Origin: an uncultured Olsenella sp.
Lineage (GTDB): Bacteria > Actinomycetota > Coriobacteriia > Coriobacteriales > Atopobiaceae
NCBI GenBank assembly: GCA_937900605.1
Contig: CALCDK010000117.1
Coordinates: 1-11,597 of the forward strand
DNA: 11,597 nucleotides
Reading direction: 5' to 3'
Part shown: piece after piece, positions 1 through 6,687 of the stretch
Position numbering within the stretch: the first letter of the stretch is position 1
How the letters are laid out: every line of letters starts with the position of its first letter
Program-made: the position numbers and the translations under genes
Notes under the pieces: generated by a model
Database searches by the model: none
Told to the model about the DNA's origin: nothing
The model's input: the letters and a program-made list of their open reading frames with translations, nothing else

Positions 1-7
1 CCCGGAC

Positions 8-24
8 CCGCGGCGCGCCCGCGG
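8..24 (-). terminator. candidate hairpin downstream of the alcohol dehydrogenase
   Basis: Two CCGCGG arms (8-13 and 19-24) flank a 5-nt loop, giving a perfect 6-bp GC stem. It lies about 30 nt beyond the stop codon of the minus-strand dehydrogenase. There is no T tract, and such short stems are frequent by chance in DNA this GC-rich, so the terminator role is only a possibility. Confidence 0.22.
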
Positions 25-49
25 CCCGCGACGCCCGGCCCCTCTCGCC
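22..49. repeat. dispersed intergenic repeat, copy 1
   Basis: This 28-bp stretch matches 26 of 28 bases of 7795-7822, between the histidine kinase and the ABC transporter. It contains CGGCCCGCGA (22-31) and the 13-mer GGCCCCTCTCGCC (37-49). The 13-mer recurs exactly at 7810-7822 and 10920-10932, always on the same strand and always outside genes. Function is unknown. Confidence 0.5.
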
Positions 50-54
50 CGCGC

Positions 55-1290
55 CTAGAGCGCGCTGCGGTAGATCTGCCCGGCGTCGGCCATGGTGAGC
101 GGCACCAGGTCGCCGAAGACGGGGCCGCGGTTGCGCTCGAGCGTCTGGAGCAGCGCGGGGACGTCGGACTCGGTGACGCCCAGCTCGCCGAGGGTGCGCG
201 GCATCCCGATGGACGAGAAGAAAGCCTGGAGCTCGTCGATGGTGGCCAGCACCGCGTCGCGGACGGCCTGATCGGGGGCCACGTCCACGCCGTCGGCCTC
301 GGGGTCGATCGCCTCGATGCCGAAGACGGCGCGCCCGAACGAGAGGAAGCGCTCCGGCGCCGCGGTCCACACGTGGCGCATCCACGCGGGGAAGACGACG
401 GCCAGTCCCGCGCCGTGCGTGACGGCGGGGTCGTGGGCGGACAGCTCGTGCTCCAGGGCGTGGCTCTCCCAGCCGCCCGCGCGCTTGCCGGGCACGGCGT
501 TTCGGCCCAGGCCCGCGATGTCGTTGTGGGCCAGCGTGCCGGCCCACATGATGTTGGCGCGCGCGTCGTAGTCCTCGGGGTCCGCGAGGGCGCGCGGCAC
601 CTCGGCCATGAGGGCGCGCACGAGGCCGCACGCGATCTCGTCGGTGACGGGGACGGGGCCGGCGGACGAGAAGAAGCGCTCCATGACGTGGGCGATCATG
701 TCGGTGGCGCCCGCCGCGGTCTGGTAGGCGGGGAGCGTGAAGGTGAGCTCGGGGTCCATCACGGAGAGCTCCGGTCGGTTGAGCTCGGAGGTGAAGCCGC
801 GCTTGAGCTTGAGCGCGTCGTTGGTCAGCACGGTCGAGGGGCTGCCCTCGGAGCCCGCGCCGGGCATGGTGAGCACGCAGGCCACGGCGGGCATGCGCGA
901 CGCGTCGGGGCGCGCGGTGCCCTCGAAGACGTCCCAGACGTCGGCGTCGCAGGAGACGCCCAGCGCGATGGCCTTGGCGGTGTCGATGACCGAGCCGCCG
1001 CCGACGGCCAGGACCACGTCGCAGCCCCGCTCGCGCGCCACGGCGACGCCCTCCCGGACCAGCTCGACGCTGGGGTTGGGGCGCACGCCGCCGAACTCGC
1101 GGTGCTCGACCCCGGCCGCGTCGAGCGAGGCGGTGACCCGGGCCAGCGTGCCGCACCGCACGACCGAGCCGCCGCCGTAGACGAGCAGCGCGCGGCGGTG
1201 CCCGAGCGTGGCGAGCTCGGCGCCCGTGGCGTCGCAGGTGCCTCGGCCGAAGACGAACCTGGTGGGGGACTGGAAGGTGAAGTCGTTCAT
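55..1290 (-). CDS. iron-containing alcohol dehydrogenase, YqhD/butanol dehydrogenase type
   Basis: This 411-residue protein belongs to the Fe-ADH (type III alcohol dehydrogenase) superfamily and most resembles the NAD(P)H-dependent butanol dehydrogenase/YqhD branch. These cytoplasmic enzymes reduce aldehydes to alcohols during fermentation. The N-terminal dinucleotide-binding half shows the F-x-SPT-R-F-x-FG-x-G opening and AVGGGSVIDTAKAIA (95-109) with the GGGS pyrophosphate loop. The C-terminal half has GATDMIAHVMERFF, then ESHALEHELSA and VTHGAGLAVVFPAW. By comparison with YqhD, the metal ligands should be Asp197, His201, His277 and His292, and all are present. The ATG at 1288-1290 is preceded by AGAGGAG on the minus strand. 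The length is slightly above the usual 385-390. The gene is divergent from gatC. The substrate cannot be read from the sequence, although an alcohol/aldehyde oxidoreductase role is well supported. Confidence 0.93.
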   Translation of the reverse strand: MNDFTFQSPTRFVFGRGTCDATGAELATLGHRRALLVYGGGSVVRCGTLARVTASLDAAGVEHREFGGVRPNPSVELVREGVAVARERGCDVVLAVGGGSVIDTAKAIALGVSCDADVWDVFEGTARPDASRMPAVACVLTMPGAGSEGSPSTVLTNDALKLKRGFTSELNRPELSVMDPELTFTLPAYQTAAGATDMIAHVMERFFSSAGPVPVTDEIACGLVRALMAEVPRALADPEDYDARANIMWAGTLAHNDIAGLGRNAVPGKRAGGWESHALEHELSAHDPAVTHGAGLAVVFPAWMRHVWTAAPERFLSFGRAVFGIEAIDPEADGVDVAPDQAVRDAVLATIDELQAFFSSIGMPRTLGELGVTESDVPALLQTLERNRGPVFGDLVPLTMADAGQIYRSAL

Positions 1291-1320
1291 GGGGCTCCTC
1301 TCTTGTCTGCCTGCGAGAAG

Positions 1321-1326
1321 AGCCTA
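1321..1326 (-). promoter_or_regulatory. possible -10 element of the alcohol dehydrogenase gene
   Basis: Read on the minus strand this is TAGGCT, which fits the loose TAnnnT pattern and lies about 30 nt before the ATG. No -35 resembling TTGACA is visible at 16-18 nt upstream, so the assignment is weak. Confidence 0.22.
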
Positions 1327-1413
1327 GCGCATGCGGCGCGGGCGGGACGCGGCGACAGGTGCGGCGGCAGCGAGCTGGAAGATGACTGCAGGGCATCGCG
1401 TGCGCGGGTGCCA

Positions 1414-1419
1414 TAGAAT
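1414..1419 (+). promoter_or_regulatory. candidate -10 element of the gatCAB operon
   Basis: TAGAAT matches five of six bases of TATAAT and is one of the few AT-rich spots in the 188-bp divergent gap. Transcription would begin near 1426, giving a leader of about 53 nt before gatC. No convincing -35 is seen. Confidence 0.38.
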
Positions 1420-1478
1420 CGGTTCGTGCGGCCGGGCGCGATGGCGCGTCCGGCGCGCCGACGGGGGGAGGAGGAGCC

Positions 1479-1817
1479 ATGGCGCTTGACGATGCCCGGG
1501 TCGCCGACCTGGCGAGGGGCGCGTGCATAGACCTGGACGAGAGGGGCCTGGCCCGCGCGCGTGCGCGGATCGACGAGCTCCTCTCGCTCATGGGGCCGCT
1601 CGAGGGGCTGGAGCCCGAGGCCGTCGACGACCGGCCCGGCCCCGTGCCGGGGGCGCCGCTTAACGTCATGGCGCCGGACGAGCCCGACCCCGCCCGCTCG
1701 CTCGGACGCGCCGAGGCGCTGGGAAACGCCTCGGCCGTGAGGGGCTCGGCGTTCCTCGTGCCGCGCGTCGCGCCCGCGGCGCCCGGGGCCGGGGAGGTGC
1801 CGGGCGATGGGCGCTAG
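1479..1817 (+). CDS. gatC: Asp-tRNA(Asn)/Glu-tRNA(Gln) amidotransferase subunit C
   Basis: GatC is the small subunit that wraps around and stabilises GatA against GatB in the complex that converts Glu-tRNA(Gln) and Asp-tRNA(Asn) to the amide forms. The 112 residues follow the family plan. The N-terminal helix VADLARGACIDL (8-19) corresponds to the usual V-x-x-L-A-x-L-A-x-L-x-L. A helix of arginines and leucines comes next, then LNVMAPDEP (61-69), SLGRAEALGNA (74-84) and GSAFLVPRV (89-97). A Pro/Ala/Gly-rich tail of about 15 residues exceeds the usual 95-100-residue length. The ATG has a very strong GGGGGAGGAGGAG site at 1464-1476. Its 3' end overlaps gatA by 11 bp, so translation is probably coupled. 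Confidence 0.92.
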   Translation: MALDDARVADLARGACIDLDERGLARARARIDELLSLMGPLEGLEPEAVDDRPGPVPGAPLNVMAPDEPDPARSLGRAEALGNASAVRGSAFLVPRVAPAAPGAGEVPGDGR

Positions 1818-3360
1818 CGTCTGCGGCCTGGGTGCCGACCGCATCGCGCGCGGCGTGGCGGACGGCGAGTGGAGCGCCGTCGAGGTCGTCACGGAGGCCC
1901 TCGCCGCCATCCGCGCCACCGAGCCGGCGGTCCGCGCGCTTCTCGACGTGGAGGCCGACGAGGCGCTCGAGGCCGCCGTGCGCGTCGACGCGGCCCGCGC
2001 CGCCGGCCGGCCCCTGGGCCCGCTCGCCGGCGTGCCCGTCGTGCTCAAGGACAACATCTCGCTGCGGGGCACGCCCACGACCTGCGGCTCGAGGATGCTC
2101 GAGGGCTACGTCGCCCCCTACGACGCGACCTGCGCGCGCCGGCTGCTAGACGCCGGGGCGGTCTGCGTCGGCAAGGCCAACATGGACGAGTTCGCCTTCG
2201 GGTCCGACACGCAGTCGTCGGCCCTCGCGTCGACGAGAAACCCGTGGAACGCCGGCCGCGTGCCCGGCGGCTCGTCGGGGGGCTCTGCCGCCTCGGTCGC
2301 GGCGGGGCAGGTGCCCCTCGCGTTGGGCACCGACACGGGCGGATCGGTCCGCCAGCCCGCCGCGCTCTGCGGCACCTTCGCAATGAAGCCCAGCTACGGG
2401 ACGGTGTCGCGCTATGGCGTGGTGGCGTTTGCCTCGTCCCTCGACCAGGTGGGGCCCATCTCGCGCGACGTCCGCGGGGCCGTGCTCGCCCTCGACGCCA
2501 TGGCGGCCGCAGGCCCCGACCCGCTCGACGCGACGTCGGTCGGCCTGTGCCGCCCGCTCCTGCCCCAGCTCGGCCTCGGCGTGAGAGCACTCAGGCTCGG
2601 CGTGCTCGTGGGCCTTCCGGGCGAGCTGGCCCCCGACCAGGAGGTCGCCCGCGCCGTCGGCCGTGCCGCCGACGCGCTGCGCGACGCCGGCATGGAGCTC
2701 GTCGAGGTGCGCATGGGCGCCCTGTCCCTCGCTGCCCCCGCCTACCACGCGCTGTCGAGCGCCCAGGCCTTCTCGAACCTCGCGCGCTTCGACGGGGTCC
2801 GCTACGGCCTGTGCGTCCCTGGCCCCGGGGGCGTGGCCGAGCAGGTCGCGCGCTCGCGTGGTGCCGGCTTCGGTCCCGAGGCGGTCGCCCGGCAGCTGCT
2901 GGGCTATCACCTGCTGGACCCCGATGCGTCCGGGGACCTGCTCGCCCGCGCCCGTCGCGCCCGCACGCTCGTCGTGCGCGACCTCGCCCGGGCCCTTTCG
3001 GCGTGCGACGTGCTCCTCTCGCCGGTCGTCCCCGCGTCCGCGCCGCGCGTCGGCGAGCGCGTGCCCGCCGCGTCCGACGCGCTGTGCTGCGTGGCCAACC
3101 TGGCAGGCTCCTGCGCCGCGACGGTCCCCATGGGCCTCGGCCCGGGCTCGGGGCTCCCCGTGGCCGTGCAGCTCCAGGCCGCCCCGGGCGCCGACGGTCT
3201 TCTCGCGAGGGCGTGCGCCGCGCTCGAGGCCCAGGTAGGCACCATGCCCGTAGCGCACCTCTCGCACGTCGGGGAGTCCGCCGTGCAGGCCCCCGCGCCC
3301 GAACCCGCAGCCCCCGCCGCGGGGCCGGCTGACCGCACGATGGGAGGGGAGGTCCGATGA
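1807..3360 (+). CDS. gatA: Asp-tRNA(Asn)/Glu-tRNA(Gln) amidotransferase subunit A (divergent)
   Basis: GatA is the amidase-signature subunit that hydrolyses glutamine and passes ammonia to GatB. The catalytic triad is intact. Lys81 lies in GVPVVLKDNI, the cis-Ser156 in PGGSSGGSA (153-161) and the nucleophile Ser180 in TDTGGSVRQP; spacing matches characterised GatA numbering with an offset of two. NLARFDGVRYG (324-334), Asp424 before the NLAG motif (431-434) and GLPVAVQLQ (449-457) also fit. Several usually conserved features are altered. YHALSSAQA (313-321) replaces the usual YY....AEA, the LGT....SGYYDAYY stretch is LGYHLLDPDASGDLL (365-379), and the segment 414-424 looks shortened. A Pro/Ala-rich tail follows about residue 490. 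The ATG is preceded by GGGGAGG (1791-1797). The stop overlaps gatB as ATGA. The gene is a real amidase-family protein, but its rate and specificity cannot be judged from sequence. Confidence 0.92.
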   Translation: MGASVCGLGADRIARGVADGEWSAVEVVTEALAAIRATEPAVRALLDVEADEALEAAVRVDAARAAGRPLGPLAGVPVVLKDNISLRGTPTTCGSRMLEGYVAPYDATCARRLLDAGAVCVGKANMDEFAFGSDTQSSALASTRNPWNAGRVPGGSSGGSAASVAAGQVPLALGTDTGGSVRQPAALCGTFAMKPSYGTVSRYGVVAFASSLDQVGPISRDVRGAVLALDAMAAAGPDPLDATSVGLCRPLLPQLGLGVRALRLGVLVGLPGELAPDQEVARAVGRAADALRDAGMELVEVRMGALSLAAPAYHALSSAQAFSNLARFDGVRYGLCVPGPGGVAEQVARSRGAGFGPEAVARQLLGYHLLDPDASGDLLARARRARTLVVRDLARALSACDVLLSPVVPASAPRVGERVPAASDALCCVANLAGSCAATVPMGLGPGSGLPVAVQLQAAPGADGLLARACAALEAQVGTMPVAHLSHVGESAVQAPAPEPAAPAAGPADRTMGGEVR

Positions 3361-4865
3361 CGTCGCTCGAGGAGGTCCTGCGCGACTGGGAGCCCGTGAT
3401 CGGGCTCGAGGTGCACACGGCGCTCACCGCGGTGCGCACCAAGGCGTTCTGCCGCTGCCCGCAGTCGCGCGAGGGCGGGCCCAACGCGCACGTCTGCCCC
3501 GTGTGCCTGGGGCTGCCCGGCGCCCTGCCCGTGCCCAACCGCCACGCCGTCGAGTGCGCGGTCATGGCCGGTCTCGCGCTCGGCTGCCGCATCGAGCCGC
3601 GCGCGGGGTTCTGGCGCAAGCACTACTTCTATCCCGACATGCCGCGCGGCTACCAGATCACCCAGGGGCCCGTCGCGTTCTGCATGGACGGCTCCCTCGA
3701 CGTCGAGATGCCCGCCGGCTCGGCCGCTCAGCGCCCCGACGCGCCCAGCGCGCGCCCCGACGGCTCCTACGCCTGTCGCGTCCACGTGCGCCGCATGCAC
3801 CTCGAGGAGGACGCGGCCAAGATGGTTCACGTCGGCGGCGAGGAGGGCCGCATAGCCGAGGCCCGCGAGTCGCTCCTCGACTTCGACCGCTGCGGCACCC
3901 CGCTCATCGAGTTGGTCACCGAGCCCGACCTGCGCAGCCCGGAGGAGGCGCGGCGCTTCGTCGAGGCCCTGCGCCGCGTCGAGCTCGCGCTCGGCATCTC
4001 GGACTGCTCCCTGGAGTCCGGCTCCATGCGCTGCGACGCCAACGTGAGCGTCCGCCGCCGCGGCAGCCACGACCTCGGCGAGAAGACCGAGCTCAAGAAC
4101 CTCAACTCGCTCAGGGCCCTGCACGACGCCCTCGCCTTCGAGGTGCGCCGGCAGGCCGACGAGCTCGCCCGCGGCGGCCGGGTGGAGCCCCAGACCCGCC
4201 ACTGGGAGCCCACGCGCCGCGTCACGGTCGCGCTGCGCGGCAAGGAGTCGGGGGCGGACTACCGCATGGTCCCCGACCCGGACCTCTCGGCCTTCGAGCT
4301 TCCCGACTCGTTCGTCGAGAGGTGCCGTGCCATGCTCCCCGAGCTGCCGGACGCCCGTCGCGCGCGCTACGAGGCGCAGATGGGCCTGCGCCGCCGCGAG
4401 GCCGACGCCATCGCGTCCGACCCCGGCCTCTGGGGGCTCTTCGAGCCGGCGTGCCAGGGCGCCCCGCGGGGGCTCGCGGACACGGTGGCGAAGGTCGTTG
4501 TGAACCTCGCGCCGTCCTTCTCGGCGCTGCGGCCGTCGCAGGCCCGCGACGTGGCCGAGCTGCTCGACGCCGGCGGGCTCACGTTCGCCCAGGCCCGCGA
4601 GGTGCTCGCCCTCGTCGACGGGACCGACGCCGACGCCCGACGGGCGGCGGCGGAGCACGGGCTGCTGCAGTGCACCGACGTGGCCCGCCTGGGCTCGATC
4701 GTCGACGCGGTCCTCGCCCGCTGCCCGGACCAGGTGGCGCAGTGGCGCTCGGGGAGGACCAAGGTGGTCGGCTACCTCGTGGGGCAGTGCATGCGCGAGG
4801 CCGCGGGCTCGGGCAACCCCGTCGAGTTCAGGCGCCTGCTCGAGCTGCGCCTCGCGTCGGGCTAG
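3357..4865 (+). CDS. gatB: Asp-tRNA(Asn)/Glu-tRNA(Gln) amidotransferase subunit B (divergent)
   Basis: GatB phosphorylates the tRNA-bound Glu or Asp with ATP and then amidates it with ammonia from GatA. The 502 residues open with WEPVIGLEVHTAL, then the metal-binding cysteines Cys32, Cys34, Cys47 and Cys50 in FCRCP...VCPVCLGLPGALP. RKHYFYPDMPRGYQITQ, RMHLEEDAAKMVH (146-158), RCDANVSV (225-232) and GEKTELKNLNS (241-251) follow. The C-terminal tRNA-binding YqeY-like tail ends in GRTKVVGYLVGQCMREAAGSGNP. Unusual points are an insertion of about 20 Pro/Ala/Arg-rich residues (119-138) and KESGADYRMVPDPDL (296-310), where the family normally has A-H-D-Y-R-Y-F-P. DFDRCGTPLIELVTEPD (175-191) also replaces the usual D-F-N-R-A-G-V-P. 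Its ATG overlaps the gatA stop, with GGGAGGGGAGG at 3342-3352. Confidence 0.93.
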   Translation: MTSLEEVLRDWEPVIGLEVHTALTAVRTKAFCRCPQSREGGPNAHVCPVCLGLPGALPVPNRHAVECAVMAGLALGCRIEPRAGFWRKHYFYPDMPRGYQITQGPVAFCMDGSLDVEMPAGSAAQRPDAPSARPDGSYACRVHVRRMHLEEDAAKMVHVGGEEGRIAEARESLLDFDRCGTPLIELVTEPDLRSPEEARRFVEALRRVELALGISDCSLESGSMRCDANVSVRRRGSHDLGEKTELKNLNSLRALHDALAFEVRRQADELARGGRVEPQTRHWEPTRRVTVALRGKESGADYRMVPDPDLSAFELPDSFVERCRAMLPELPDARRARYEAQMGLRRREADAIASDPGLWGLFEPACQGAPRGLADTVAKVVVNLAPSFSALRPSQARDVAELLDAGGLTFAQAREVLALVDGTDADARRAAAEHGLLQCTDVARLGSIVDAVLARCPDQVAQWRSGRTKVVGYLVGQCMREAAGSGNPVEFRRLLELRLASG

Positions 4866-4875
4866 CCGCTGCCCG

Positions 4876-4892
4876 CGCGCGGGGCCCGCGCG
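4876..4892 (+). terminator. candidate hairpin after gatB
   Basis: CGCGCGGG and CCCGCGCG flank a single G, allowing a 7-bp stem with a three-base loop 11 nt past the gatB stop. Overlapping alternatives such as GGGGC (4881-4885) with GCCCC (4895-4899) also exist. There is no T tract. It is the best stop signal between gatB and the next promoter. Confidence 0.35.
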
Positions 4893-4910
4893 GCGCCCCC
4901 GTCCCGCGCC

Positions 4911-4920
4911 CGGCCCGCGA
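4911..4920. repeat. short copy of the intergenic CGGCCCGCGA motif
   Basis: The same 10-mer is found in the intergenic regions at 22-31, 7778-7787 and 7795-7804. Here it stands without the GGCCCCTCTCGCC part. A GC-only-style 10-mer can recur by chance. Confidence 0.3.
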
Positions 4921-4957
4921 ACTGACTCGCATTCGCCCGTCCCATGCCGTGGCGGGC

Positions 4958-4966
4958 TGCTAGACT
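4958..4966 (+). promoter_or_regulatory. candidate extended -10 promoter of the yitT-like/two-component operon
   Basis: TGCTAGACT is a TGn extension followed by TAGACT, an extended -10 element that can work without a good -35, and none is visible. Transcription would begin near 4973, leaving a leader of about 28 nt before the ATG at 5001. This placement argues against translation starting at the earlier ATG at 4944. Confidence 0.45.
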
Positions 4967-4985
4967 CTCCTTTCAGGGTACGGAC

Positions 4986-4995
4986 GGGAAAGGGG
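4986..4995 (+). promoter_or_regulatory. ribosome binding site deciding the YitT-family start
   Basis: GGGAAAGGGG ends 5 nt before the ATG at 5001. The in-frame ATG at 4944 has no comparable site and lies upstream of the likely promoter, so 5001 is the better start. Confidence 0.6.
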
Positions 4996-5000
4996 CCCAC

Positions 5001-6002
5001 ATGCCAGCAACCGGCGACGTCGCAGAGTCCATCGGTGTCGACTGCTACCGAATCGCGTCGGCGGTGGGGGACGACCCCGTCGCCCCCGTCTCGGAGGCGG
5101 TCAGCCCCTCCGAGGAGGCCCAGGGCGAGCGCCTCGCCGAGAAGCGCACCACCGGCCCCGGCCACCTCATGTTCTTCCTCCTGCTCAACCTGGGTCTCGC
5201 GCTCACCGCCCTGGCCATCGTCTTGTTCAAGTCTCCCAACCACCTCGCGTTCGGCGGCACGTCGGGCCTGGCGATTCTACTGGCCACGGCCTTCCCGCAG
5301 CTGGGCGTCTCGGCGTACATGTGGATCCTCAACATCGGCCTCGTCCTTCTCGGCCTGGCCTTCCTCGACCGGCGCGCGGTGTTCTGGAGCGCCTTCGCGT
5401 CGTTTGCCCTCTCGGGGTACACGTCGCTGTTCGAGTGGCTGTTCCCCATCAGCGGCTCGCTGACCGGCGACCTGTGGCTCGACGTGTGCTTCTCCGTCCT
5501 GCTGCCGGCCATCGGCAGCGCCATCGTCTTCGACATCGGTGCCTCCACCGGCGGCACGGACATCGCCGCCATGGTCCTGCGCAAGCACACCGACCTCGAG
5601 ATCGGCAAGGCGCTCTTCGCCGTCGACGTGGGCATCGTCTGCGCCGCCGTCTTCCTCTACGGCGCGCGCGTCGGCCTCTACTGCGTCCTGGCCCTGCTGG
5701 GCAAGACCTTCGTCGTCGACACGTTCATCGACTCCATCCGCCAGCGCAAGGTGTGCCGCGTGATCTGCTCGTGCCCGCGCAAGGTCGAGGAGTTCCTCGT
5801 CAAGCGCCTGGGCCGCACCGCCACCATCGAGTTCGGCTGGGGCGCGTACTCCGGTCGCCGCGTGGTCATCCTCACGTCCGTGCTCACGCGCCGAGAGGCC
5901 ATGAAGCTGCGCATGTTCGTCCACGGCGTCGACCCGCGCGCGTTCATGACCGTCGTCACCAGCTCCGAGATCGTCGGCCGCGGCTTCCGCGGGATCAACT
6001 AG
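5001..6002 (+). CDS. YitT-family membrane protein (DUF161/DUF2179)
   Basis: This 333-residue integral membrane protein is of the YitT family, whose biochemical role is unsettled. A hydrophilic, acidic N-terminal extension of about 54 residues precedes the membrane part. Hydrophobic segments lie at roughly 56-77, 82-100, 104-122, 128-148, 160-178, 205-222 and 224-238. Family hallmarks include NHLAFGGTSGLAILL (80-94) and DIGASTGGTDIAAMVLRKH (178-196). The cytoplasmic C-terminal DUF2179 domain spans about 253-328 (VICSCPRKVEEFLVKRLGR...TIEFGWGAYSGR...EIVGRGF). The start at 5001 is chosen for its ribosome binding site and promoter position. Only 15 bp separate its stop from the response regulator, so it is probably the first gene of that operon. 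A role in envelope stress is inferred from this context and is not shown by the sequence. Confidence 0.88.
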   Translation: MPATGDVAESIGVDCYRIASAVGDDPVAPVSEAVSPSEEAQGERLAEKRTTGPGHLMFFLLLNLGLALTALAIVLFKSPNHLAFGGTSGLAILLATAFPQLGVSAYMWILNIGLVLLGLAFLDRRAVFWSAFASFALSGYTSLFEWLFPISGSLTGDLWLDVCFSVLLPAIGSAIVFDIGASTGGTDIAAMVLRKHTDLEIGKALFAVDVGIVCAAVFLYGARVGLYCVLALLGKTFVVDTFIDSIRQRKVCRVICSCPRKVEEFLVKRLGRTATIEFGWGAYSGRRVVILTSVLTRREAMKLRMFVHGVDPRAFMTVVTSSEIVGRGFRGIN

Positions 6003-6017
6003 CGAGAGGGGCGTGCC

Positions 6018-6686
6018 ATGCAGACCCTGATGGTGGTGGAGGACGACGAGCGGATCCGCGAGGAGCTCTGCGTCCTGCTCTCGCGCAACGGCTACGGGAC
6101 CGTCGTGCCCGACGGCTTCGACGACCTTGCCGGACAGGTGGCGCGCCTCGCCCCGGACCTGGTGCTCCTCGACCTCAACCTGCCCGGGGTCGACGGCACC
6201 TTCGTCTGCCGGGAGGTGCGCCGCACGAGCCAGGTGCCCATCGTCGTGGTGACGAGCCGCGACGACGACATCGACGAGCTCATGTGCCTGTCGCTGGGCG
6301 CCGACGACTTCGTGCCCAAGCCCTACGACGGCCGCCTGCTGCTGGCCCACGTCGCCAGCGTCCTGCGCCGCAGCGGAGCGCGCCCGGACGAGCCGCGCCT
6401 CACGTGCGGCGGCGTAACGCTCGACGCCGCCCGCTGCACCGCCTCGCACGACGGCCGCAGCGTGGAGCTCACCAAGAACGAGCTGCGCATCCTCGCCCTG
6501 CTCATGCGCAACGTCGGGACCGTCGTCTCGCGCGCCCGCATCCAGGAGGAGCTGTGGTCCACCGACGAGTACGTCGACGACAACACCCTCACCGTCAACG
6601 TCTCGCACCTGCGCCAGACGCTCGGCTCGATCGGCGCGGGCGACCTCGTGCGCACGCGCCGCGGCCTCGGCTATCAGGTGGGCTGA
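6018..6686 (+). CDS. OmpR-family response regulator, BceR-like
   Basis: This 222-residue transcription factor has a receiver domain at about 1-117 and an OmpR/PhoB winged helix at about 126-222. Receiver residues are complete: acidic pocket Glu8-Asp9-Asp10, phospho-acceptor Asp52 in LVLLDLNLPGVDG, Thr79 and Lys101 in VPKPYD. The winged-helix region contains ELTKNELRILALLM and YVDDNTLTVNVSHLRQTL, which closely follows the BceR/GraR group that controls antimicrobial-peptide ABC exporters. The ATG follows GAGAGGGG (6004-6011). The kinase begins 1 bp after its stop. By family, it should bind next to the promoter of the ABC transporter genes that follow, and the candidate box at 7830-7858 fits that. 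The BceR-like assignment rests on domain resemblance and neighbourhood. Confidence 0.93.
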   Translation: MQTLMVVEDDERIREELCVLLSRNGYGTVVPDGFDDLAGQVARLAPDLVLLDLNLPGVDGTFVCREVRRTSQVPIVVVTSRDDDIDELMCLSLGADDFVPKPYDGRLLLAHVASVLRRSGARPDEPRLTCGGVTLDAARCTASHDGRSVELTKNELRILALLMRNVGTVVSRARIQEELWSTDEYVDDNTLTVNVSHLRQTLGSIGAGDLVRTRRGLGYQVG

Positions 6687-6687
6687 C

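Noticed and set aside
1291..1478. Possible short gene in the divergent gap between the dehydrogenase and gatC
   Set aside because: Open frames there lack a ribosome site and recognisable composition. The gap holds promoter elements for both sides.
4944..5000. Longer start for the YitT-family protein at 4944
   Set aside because: No ribosome site, and the likely -10 element lies downstream of it. The start at 5001 has a good site.
2907..5243. Long minus-strand open frame opposite gatA, gatB and the next gene
   Set aside because: It spans three real genes and intergenic DNA, with low-complexity translation. High GC removes stop codons from shadow frames.
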